From Thermatribacter sp048814795 (lineage in GTDB: Bacteria > Atribacterota > Atribacteria > Atribacterales > Thermatribacteraceae): a stretch of 64,000 nt of DNA. Positions 57,843 to 64,000 of the stretch are shown one piece after another. Both the position numbers and the translations under genes were made by a program. The notes under the pieces are model-generated. The model did not search any database and was not told the DNA's origin. It saw only the letters and a program-made list of their open reading frames with translations. The stretch covers positions 2,046,001-2,110,000 of the forward strand of contig CP184673.1 of NCBI GenBank assembly GCA_048814795.1. The letters are read 5' to 3'. Within the stretch, counting starts at the first letter, position 1; each line of letters starts with the position of its first letter.

Positions 57843-59351
57843 TTACTTTTTTCGCCTCTTATAAAAGGGAGCAAGGAAATAGGGTATCTTTTGATATTCT
57901 CGGTAAAGTTCTTCGTAAAGATTCACCGCTGGAGAGGGTTCAAAATGTTTGATCTCCACTTTAACCGTTGCTTTGGCTTCCGATAAATTTTTCGCACTAC
58001 CAACCCCTATCTTGCAGAAAAGAGATGCCCCCAAAACTGTGGCCTCCTCGCAAGAAGTGGTGGTTACCGGCAAGTTCAACACATCTGCCCGAATTCGGTT
58101 CCACAACTCATTTCTGGCGCCTCCCCCAACCACTCTCAGGCCACGAGGTGAAAAGTGGTAAACCTCCTCAATCGCTTCTTTGGCCTGTCGCAGCTGGAAT
58201 GATAAGCCCTCCAGAGTGGCTCGGAAAAGTTGAGCTCGATTCGACGTCAACCCTAAACCGAGAATAGTTCCCTCGGTACCCTGAGGCTTATTGGGTCCAG
58301 AAGGCATGAAGGAAGGAACTATCACCACTCCATTGCTCCCCACAGGAACACTCAAAGCATCCTGAATCATGATCTGGTAAATTCGAGAATCATCCTTCAC
58401 ATCCGAGAAAAGATTTCTTCTCATCCACTCTACAACCCCTCCTGCAATCATCAACATCTGCGGATTCCAGTAACCGTTCTCAGCATCGAGTTCTATCAGC
58501 ATGCCCAACTCAAAGGCTTTGCGAGAAGCCAGGAAATTTCTGGAACGGAAAGCCGCTATTTCCCAGGTGCCCGAGCTCAAGATCAAATCTTCGTCCCCAG
58601 CCAGCGAGCCTATCAGCGCAAACTGAGTATCGTGACCACAGACAACAACCGGCGTTCCAGCTGGTATCTGGGTCTCCTGGTTAGCTCTGTTGTGAACTCT
58701 ACCCACTACTTCCCCAGGATAAACGAGAGGTGGGAAAAACTCAGGATCAAGCCCCACCAGATCCAGCAATCTCGACGACCACTTCCTCTCCTGAAGGTCG
58801 AGAAGCATCGAGGTTGAAGCAGAAGTAAAATCCAGGAACATTTCTCCACACAAACGAAAACTTAAAAGACCGGGCATCATCAAAAAAGTATCGGCTTCTT
58901 CTAAGGCCTGCGGAGCATTCTCCCTGAGCCAGAGGAACTTCAAAAGAGTATTGAAGGGTAAAACCTGATAGCCAGTTATTGCAAAAGCCTCCCAGGGGTC
59001 TATAAGTTGCTCTATTCTGGTCGTCCAGGAAGCGGTGCGACTGCACTGCCAGGAAATTACCGGATAAGTCAGGGTACCATCTTTTTTGACCGGGGCTCCA
59101 TCGGCTCCAAAAGTGGTTACCGCAACCGCCCTGACCCCTTTGCCCACTTCCCCTACCACCTTACGAATGGCTTTGCAAAAGACTCCCCACATTTCTTCAA
59201 TGTCCCATATTAAAAATTGGGGATTCTCCCTTTGAGAGCGAGGAGAGTTGGCAAAGGAAGCTACAGAGAGGATTTTACCTTCTTCACTAATCGCTACAGC
59301 ACGAAGGCTGGTAGCTCCACAGTCAAGAATCAGGAAATATGGAGTTTGCAT
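57843..59351 (-). CDS. FGGY-family carbohydrate kinase (L-fuculokinase-like)
   Basis: 502 residues. ASKHA fold: LILDCGATSLRAVAISEEG at the N-terminus, VCGHDTQFALIGSLAG, LSSGTWEIAAFRS, LRVVGGGARNELWNRIRADV and TTSCEEATVLGASLF. The central ITGYQVLPFNTLLKFLWL resembles fuculokinase/rhamnulokinase. Phosphorylates a pentulose or 6-deoxyhexulose. Located with an SDR gene 14 bp downstream in sequence order, likely one sugar-catabolic unit. ATG start after AAGGAGG. Confidence 0.88.
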   Translation of the reverse strand: MQTPYFLILDCGATSLRAVAISEEGKILSVASFANSPRSQRENPQFLIWDIEEMWGVFCKAIRKVVGEVGKGVRAVAVTTFGADGAPVKKDGTLTYPVISWQCSRTASWTTRIEQLIDPWEAFAITGYQVLPFNTLLKFLWLRENAPQALEEADTFLMMPGLLSFRLCGEMFLDFTSASTSMLLDLQERKWSSRLLDLVGLDPEFFPPLVYPGEVVGRVHNRANQETQIPAGTPVVVCGHDTQFALIGSLAGDEDLILSSGTWEIAAFRSRNFLASRKAFELGMLIELDAENGYWNPQMLMIAGGVVEWMRRNLFSDVKDDSRIYQIMIQDALSVPVGSNGVVIVPSFMPSGPNKPQGTEGTILGLGLTSNRAQLFRATLEGLSFQLRQAKEAIEEVYHFSPRGLRVVGGGARNELWNRIRADVLNLPVTTTSCEEATVLGASLFCKIGVGSAKNLSEAKATVKVEIKHFEPSPAVNLYEELYREYQKIPYFLAPFYKRRKK

Positions 59352-59365
59352 AAAACTGACCTCCT

Positions 59366-60097
59366 TTATATCCAGGGTTCTTTGGAAAACCTGCGAACTG
59401 ACAGTTCATCGATGACCGCATTGCCTCGCTTGCTAATTAAAAACCAGACAATTTCAGCAATTTCTTGAGGAGGAACCAGAATTGAAGGATCCAGGTCGGG
59501 ACGCATAGAGGTGATCATCTCCGTAGCTACGCCACCGGGGGAAACCACGTGAACCCGGATTCCGTCTTTATGAACCTCCCGCGCCAGGACTTTGCTGAAA
59601 CCAAGCAAAGCGTGCTTGGAAGCCGTGTAAGCACCCTGGTTAACATAGCCCTTGTAGGCAACCACAGAAGCAATGTTCACAATGGTAGGCACCTCTGAAC
59701 AACGAAGGTAAGGAAGCGCCGCCTTGCAAATCAAAAAAGGAGCTCTAACGTTAACCGCCATCTGCAAATCCCACTGTTCAAGAGTGGTTTCTTCTAAAGA
59801 ACCAGGAATAGCTATTCCAGCATTGTTGACCACCACATCGAGTTGGCCAAAATGTTCCACGGTTTGCTCAACCACTCTTTCTGGAAAATTTGGATTACTG
59901 AGGTCTCCAGCACAAACCAGAGCCTTTTCCTCAGAAAGAGCATGCTCTGCACAGAAAGCGATTAGAGCTTCCTGGGAACGCGCAACCAGGGTAAGACGCA
60001 AACCTTGTCGAGCAAAGAATTCTGCAATGGCTCGCCCTATACCACGGCTTGCTCCAGTCACCAAAGCCACTTTATCTTTCCACTGTACCCCTTCCAT
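59366..60097 (-). CDS. Short-chain dehydrogenase/reductase
   Basis: About 243 residues. Classical SDR: TGASRGIGRAIAEF (cofactor), NNAG, catalytic Ser and Y-x3-K in VNIASVVAYKGYVNQGAYTASK, and SPGGVATEMI. Arg after TGAS fits NADPH preference. ATG 60097 follows GGAGG by 7 nt. Upstream of and probably co-transcribed with the FGGY kinase, so it may reduce or oxidise the same sugar. Confidence 0.9.
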   Translation of the reverse strand: MEGVQWKDKVALVTGASRGIGRAIAEFFARQGLRLTLVARSQEALIAFCAEHALSEEKALVCAGDLSNPNFPERVVEQTVEHFGQLDVVVNNAGIAIPGSLEETTLEQWDLQMAVNVRAPFLICKAALPYLRCSEVPTIVNIASVVAYKGYVNQGAYTASKHALLGFSKVLAREVHKDGIRVHVVSPGGVATEMITSMRPDLDPSILVPPQEIAEIVWFLISKRGNAVIDELSVRRFSKEPWI

Positions 60098-60230
60098 CTC
60101 AAGACCTCCTCCAAAAAACACCTTCTCAATGTCTTCACCATGCTTTCAGGAATAAAGCAACCTGCTAATAAGTTTATAATAAAACATACGATAATTGGCC
60201 TGTGTATCCAAAAAAAGGAGGAGCGGATAA

Positions 60231-61436
60231 ATGCCCAGAATTGAAATAGCCCCTGATATTTTCTGGATAGGCGTAAATGACTATAACACTGAGCTCTTTG
60301 AAGGCCTGTGGCCGGTGAGCGAAAAAGGTGTATCTTATAATTCTTACCTTCTCAAAGATCAGAAAAATGTTCTCATAGACCTGGTAAAATCTTCCTATTT
60401 CGATGAATTTCTCTATCAAATAAAACAGGTTTTAGATCCTCAGAATCTCCACTACATTGTGGTTAACCACATGGAACCGGACCACAGTGGAACTTTGAGT
60501 CTGCTACGAGAAGTAGCACCTCAAGCAATTATCCTGTGCACTCCCCAGGCCCAGCCTATGATCCAATCTTTTTACCATCTCCAGGAAAGAATACAAATTT
60601 TGAAAGATGGTGAGACGCTCAACCTGGGCAAAAAAGAGTTGCAGTTCTTTTTCATACCCTTTGTACACTGGCCAGAAACCATGGTAAGCTACGAGAAATC
60701 CTCCGGCGTCCTTTTCTCCTGTGACGCCTTTGGAGGTTACGGAGCCCTGCAGGGAACAATCTTCGACGACCAGTGTCAAAATCTGGATTTTTACATAGCC
60801 GAAGCCCTACGCTACTATGCAAACATCGTTGCCAAATTCAGCCCCATGGTTAAAAAAGCTATCGCCAAGCTATCTGGTATCCAGCTCAAACTTGTGGCAC
60901 CTTCTCATGGGCTTATCTGGAGGGGTAATCCTCTGCAGATTGTTGAACTTTACCAGAAGTGGGCTGATTTCCAGACCACTGGCGGTGAAGAAGGCGTCAC
61001 ACTTCTTTACGGAACCATGTACGGTGCTACTGAAAAAGCAACCGAAACCTTTATGCAAGGACTGCTAAAAAGCGAGATTCCATTTGAAGTTTTCGACGTG
61101 AGAAAAATTCATCCCAGCTATATCCTCAAAGCTTTGTGGCAAAACCTTGGGGTCGCAGTAGCAGTACCCACTTATGAAGCAGGTCTATTCCCTCCCCTTG
61201 CACATCTTCTGGACCTTGCTAAACGGAAAGGAATAACCGCTAAAAAGGTGGTTTATCTGGGTAGCTTTGCCTGGTCAGGAGGAGCTAAGCGAGAACTGGA
61301 AAAGTGGTGCGCCGACCTGAACTGGGAAATAATAGATACCCTGGAATTCAGAGGAAATCCTGCTGCCCAGGAATCCCAGAAAGCAGAAGAACTCGGAAAA
61401 AAGTTTGGTAGAATAATAAAACAAGCATTTAGCTAA
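60231..61436 (+). CDS. fprA: Flavodiiron protein (FprA-type)
   Basis: 401 residues. Reduces O2 to water and/or NO to N2O. Beta-lactamase-like diiron domain with NHMEPDHSG (His80, Glu82, Asp84, His85), VHWPETM, SCDAFGGYG and PSHGLIW, then a flavodoxin domain from about residue 255 (LLYGTMYGATEKATE, PTYEAGLFPP). GGAGGAG precedes the ATG. Followed 18 bp later by ferritin. Confidence 0.95.
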   Translation: MPRIEIAPDIFWIGVNDYNTELFEGLWPVSEKGVSYNSYLLKDQKNVLIDLVKSSYFDEFLYQIKQVLDPQNLHYIVVNHMEPDHSGTLSLLREVAPQAIILCTPQAQPMIQSFYHLQERIQILKDGETLNLGKKELQFFFIPFVHWPETMVSYEKSSGVLFSCDAFGGYGALQGTIFDDQCQNLDFYIAEALRYYANIVAKFSPMVKKAIAKLSGIQLKLVAPSHGLIWRGNPLQIVELYQKWADFQTTGGEEGVTLLYGTMYGATEKATETFMQGLLKSEIPFEVFDVRKIHPSYILKALWQNLGVAVAVPTYEAGLFPPLAHLLDLAKRKGITAKKVVYLGSFAWSGGAKRELEKWCADLNWEIIDTLEFRGNPAAQESQKAEELGKKFGRIIKQAFS

Positions 61437-61460
61437 AAATCCTGAAAGGAGGAAATGCAA

Positions 61461-61949
61461 ATGTTAAGCAAAAAACTTGAAGAGGCATTAAACGAACAAA
61501 TTAAGAACGAACTTTACTCGGCCTACCTCTATCTGGCCATGGCCGCACAGTGTGAAGCCCAGAACCTCAATGGCTTTGCCCACTGGCTTAAGGTCCAGGC
61601 TAAAGAGGAAATCAGCCATGGCATGAAAATTTACGATTTTGTCAACGACCGGGGAGGAAGAGTTATTCTGAGAGCAATTGAGCAACCTCCGGTAGAATTC
61701 GGTACCCCCCTGGACATGTTCAAAAAAGTGCTGGAACACGAGCAAAAAGTTACTTCCATGATTAACCAGCTATACCAGCTTGCCAAGGATGAAAATGACT
61801 ATCCAGCACAGGTGATGCTGCAATGGTTTATTGACGAGCAGGTGGAAGAAGAAAAGAACGCTTCTTATATCCTGGGTATTTTGAATTACACAGAAGGTAA
61901 GGGCCAGGGCCTTTTAATGCTGGATAGAGAGCTGGGAAAAAGAGAATAA
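61461..61949 (+). CDS. ftn: Ferritin
   Basis: About 162 residues. Non-haem iron storage: LSKKLEEALNEQIKNELYSA, KEEISHGMKIYDFVNDRGG, and IDEQVEEEKNASYILGIL supply the ferroxidase carboxylates and His. ATG 61461 follows GGAGG by 8 nt; an ATG at 61455 is possible. Downstream of the flavodiiron protein: oxygen removal and iron storage together. A strong terminator follows. Confidence 0.95.
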   Translation: MLSKKLEEALNEQIKNELYSAYLYLAMAAQCEAQNLNGFAHWLKVQAKEEISHGMKIYDFVNDRGGRVILRAIEQPPVEFGTPLDMFKKVLEHEQKVTSMINQLYQLAKDENDYPAQVMLQWFIDEQVEEEKNASYILGILNYTEGKGQGLLMLDRELGKRE

Positions 61950-61950
61950 T

Positions 61951-61979
61951 AAAAGAGGGGGCTATTCCCCCTCTTTTTT
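61951..61979. terminator. Intrinsic terminator after ferritin
   Basis: 11-bp stem AAAAGAGGGGG/CCCCCTCTTTT, 5-nt loop, T-run on the plus strand. The convergent thioesterase gene ends inside it. Confidence 0.85.
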
Positions 61980-62387
61980 AGGCAGCTTCCTATAGCAAAG
62001 AGCTCGTGCCATGGCTACTGTTTCCTCACCATTTTCTCCATCGGAGAATACCTGGATATCGTAAATACCAGTCTTTCTGGTTAAAGCTACTTCCTTCGCT
62101 TCGGCAATAAGAGAGACCTCTTTGACCGGCCTGATATAGTTAACCTGCACGCTCATGGCTACTGCATCCTCAAGGTGAGAATTACAAGCCAGCTCGAAGG
62201 CCTCATCAATGAGAGCAAAAATACATCCTCCGTGTACCACGCCAAAAATATTGTAATAGCGTTCATCAACCTTGAGCTTTACTTTAGCATAACCCTCTTT
62301 GAGTTCAAGAAGTGAAAAGCGGAATAAATTTGCAAAGGGCTCTTCTTGAAAACGCTTCTTAAGCTGCTCCAGCTTCTGTTTGCTCAC
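61962..62387 (-). CDS. PaaI-type hot-dog thioesterase
   Basis: About 141 residues. Acyl-CoA thioesterase with the family segment YNIFGVVHGGCIFALIDEAF (active-site Asp), VQVNYIRPVKEVSLIAEAKE and YDIQVFSDGE. GTG 62387 with GAGG 6 nt upstream is chosen; a longer frame would overlap the tRNA-Gln gene. Substrate not known. Confidence 0.85.
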   Translation of the reverse strand: MSKQKLEQLKKRFQEEPFANLFRFSLLELKEGYAKVKLKVDERYYNIFGVVHGGCIFALIDEAFELACNSHLEDAVAMSVQVNYIRPVKEVSLIAEAKEVALTRKTGIYDIQVFSDGENGEETVAMARALCYRKLPKKEGE

Positions 62388-62408
62388 AGCCAGCCTCAAG
62401 AGAAAAGT

Positions 62409-62482
62409 TGGCTGAGAGGGGTGGATTCGAACCACCACTACGTGATCCAGAGTCACGCGTCCTACCCTTAGACGACCTCTCA
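62409..62482 (-). tRNA. tRNA-Gln (CTG)
   Basis: 74 nt with encoded CCA. Acceptor TGAGAGG/CCTCTCA, anticodon loop CTCTGGA (CTG), T-arm GGTTCGAATCC. Located 21 bp upstream of the thioesterase start. Confidence 0.95.
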
Positions 62483-62614
62483 GCTCAGGCGGATACTATC
62501 TTATCATTATCAAAACCTTTTTTCAACACCCCATCAGGTCTGTACAGGAATTTTTAAAACTCCTCATGGTTCTCAAAAGTAAATGTTTTCTGAAAAGGAA
62601 AGGAGTGTTGAAAA

Positions 62615-63046
62615 TTGCTTAAAAGAGCCTCGCGAGCAATCTGGGTGGGAAATCTCAAAGAAGGGAAGGGCACCGTGGAACTTGGTAGTGGAACCTTTAA
62701 AGGAAATTACTCTTTCAGATCTCGCTTTGAAAATGGAAACGGAACCAATCCCGAAGAACTCATTGCTGCAGCACATGCAGGTTGCTTTGCAATGGCACTT
62801 TCTCATTTACTTTCGGAAAGCGGCTATACCCCAGAAAAAGTGGAAACCCGGGCTACCATAACCATGGAAGCTGGAGAAGGGGGATTTAAAATCAAGAGCA
62901 GCCACCTTGAGTGCACAGCCAGCGTTCCCGAAATAGGTGAAGAAGATTTTATGAACATCGCCCAGAAGGCCAAGGCAACCTGCCCGGTAAGCGTTTTACT
63001 CTCCAGCATCGAAATTACGCTGGATGCTCATCTGGAACAAAATTAA
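62615..63046 (+). CDS. OsmC-family peroxiredoxin-like protein
   Basis: 143 residues. Reduces organic hydroperoxides. N-terminal GNLKEGKGTVELGSGTFKG, catalytic Cys in AAAHAGCFAMALSHLL and second Cys in AKATCPVSVLLSS, the OsmC subgroup arrangement. TTG start with AAGGAG 9 nt upstream. Another member of the oxidative-defence genes in this region. Confidence 0.92.
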   Translation: MLKRASRAIWVGNLKEGKGTVELGSGTFKGNYSFRSRFENGNGTNPEELIAAAHAGCFAMALSHLLSESGYTPEKVETRATITMEAGEGGFKIKSSHLECTASVPEIGEEDFMNIAQKAKATCPVSVLLSSIEITLDAHLEQN

Positions 63047-63064
63047 AACCCCTGTTTCCAGGGG
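63043..63064 (-). terminator. Intrinsic terminator after gltX
   Basis: CCCCTG-GAAA-CAGGGG then TTTTAATTTTG on the minus strand, about 55 bp past the gltX stop. Confidence 0.65.
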
Positions 63065-63117
63065 AGCGGAAAATCAGACGATACTTCCACTCCCCTGAAA
63101 GCACTACTCAGTTTTGG

Positions 63118-64000
63118 TTAAGAAAGCATAGCCAGGGTCCTTTCAATTCTGTTTATAACTCTCTCTTTGCCGAGTACCTCCAGCAACTCAAACAATCCTG
63201 GACCAACTCGCTTACCAGAAACTGCAACCCGAAGAGGGTGAATTAGCTTTGCTGCTTTAACTCCTAACTCCGAAGCAATGCTCCTAACAACGCTTTCCAA
63301 CTCAGAAGCTGTAAAAGAGTCTAACCTTTTAAGGTACTCCAGGCAAACTGCCAGGCGCTCCCGAGCACCGGCTTCCTTAAGTACTTTCTCAACCGCCTCT
63401 TCATCATAGGGGTAATCTTCCCTAAAGAAGTAAACCGCTTCTTCGATCAGTTGCGCCAGGTATTTGATACGTTCCCGCATAATAGCAAGTACTTTTTTGC
63501 AATACTCCCGAAATGCCTCATCGGAAAGGTTAGCCTCAGAAAGTCCATTCTTGGGGGCGATTTCCAGAAATACCTCCAGCAGATAATCAAGCGAGGCCTC
63601 TCGAATATACAAGCCATTCATCCAGTTGAGTTTGTCAAGATCGAAAACCGCAGCATGTTTGGTAACTCGCTCTATCGAAAAACCTTCTATGATTTCCTCC
63701 CGGGTAAAAATTTCCTTTTCTTCTTCTCCGCTAGCCCAGCTTAAACGTGCCAGATAGTTGAACAAAGCGTCAGGCAGATAGCCCTTGTCGCGATAATAGG
63801 TCACCGAAGGCGAGCCATGCCGCTTGCTAAGTCGAGTTTTATCCTTGCCCAGAATCATGGGGATATGCGCAAAGCTGGGCAATGGAAAACCCAGGGCTTT
63901 GTAAAGCAAAACCTGACGCGGAGTGTTAGAAATATGGTCGTCACCTCTGATAACGTGGGTTATCCGCATCAGTGCATCATCAACCACACAGGCAAAGTTA
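63118..64000 (-). CDS. gltX: Glutamate--tRNA ligase (partial, N-terminus beyond window)
   Basis: About 294 C-terminal residues visible. Class I synthetase signature TRLSKRHGSPSVTYYRDKGY (KMSKS-equivalent KLSKR), RGDDHISNTPRQVLLYKALG, and the anticodon-binding helical domain ending HPLRVAVSGKRVGPGLFELL. Length and motifs fit bacterial GluRS. The frame continues through the window edge. Confidence 0.95.
   Translation of the reverse strand, partial: NFACVVDDALMRITHVIRGDDHISNTPRQVLLYKALGFPLPSFAHIPMILGKDKTRLSKRHGSPSVTYYRDKGYLPDALFNYLARLSWASGEEEKEIFTREEIIEGFSIERVTKHAAVFDLDKLNWMNGLYIREASLDYLLEVFLEIAPKNGLSEANLSDEAFREYCKKVLAIMRERIKYLAQLIEEAVYFFREDYPYDEEAVEKVLKEAGARERLAVCLEYLKRLDSFTASELESVVRSIASELGVKAAKLIHPLRVAVSGKRVGPGLFELLEVLGKERVINRIERTLAMLS

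Noticed and set aside
62388..62456. Longer N-terminus of the PaaI-like thioesterase reaching into tRNA-Gln
   Set aside because: The extra residues are a translation of the tRNA 3' half; GTG 62387 has its own ribosome site.

Overview
The window (64 kb, roughly mid-40s % GC by eye, densely packed, most genes on the minus strand) looks like the chromosome of an anaerobic, probably thermophilic, diderm bacterium. A bacterial V-type ATP synthase, a flavodiiron protein, a superoxide reductase and ferritin point to an anaerobe. TtuA, a tRNA 2-thiouridine synthetase typical of thermophiles, points to heat. An LpxL-type acyltransferase and an alpha-2-macroglobulin/PbpC pair point to an outer membrane. 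The style fits Atribacterota (OP9) or another deep-branching thermophilic phylum; this is inference, since no rRNA is present.

Layout: 1-2.1 kb, KtrB-type K+ channel (partial) behind a URO-D-superfamily gene. 2.2-4.1 kb, hflK-hflC. 4.1-5.1 kb, apparently decayed DNA. 5.1-7.7 kb, exported MsrAB and a class II photolyase. 7.7-8.3 kb, a chimeric permease remnant. 8.3-15.9 kb, A2M-pbpC. 16-22 kb, sugar ABC transporter (no ATPase) with a zinc dehydrogenase, a candidate leader peptide with operator-like repeats, and a second URO-D protein. 22-24 kb, LpxL-like and CDF transporter. 24-34.4 kb, complete V-ATPase operon (G/H-C-I-K-F-E-A-B-D) followed by glmS.

34.5-37.7 kb is an accessory island. It contains three attC-like recombination sites bounding two complete gene cassettes (a small membrane protein and a SAM methyltransferase), followed by a flavodoxin/membrane protein pair. 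No integron integrase is seen. The island abuts the 3' end of ssrA (tmRNA), which sits just downstream of smpB.

38.6-43.3 kb: a TPR protein, then a glpP-led glycerol-3-phosphate oxidation operon with a terminator in the glpP leader. 43.4-48.0 kb: two near-identical IS200/IS605-group elements carrying only tnpB flank a PHP phosphatase, HU and SpoVS; the second copy sits in the end of a nudix gene. 48-54.5 kb: DUF89 phosphatase, KtrA, thioesterase, and the tilS-hpt-ftsH block preceded by tRNA-Met(CAT). 54.8-57.8 kb: superoxide reductase, TtuA, an acetate kinase homologue with altered active-site residues, and a C_GCAxxG_C_C protein. 57.8-64 kb: FGGY kinase, SDR, flavodiiron protein, ferritin, thioesterase, tRNA-Gln(CTG), OsmC and partial gltX.

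The strongest unusual signal is the cassette array. The two ends of each cassette, rather than the two ends of each attC site, are reverse complements of one another, which is the diagnostic property of integron cassettes.
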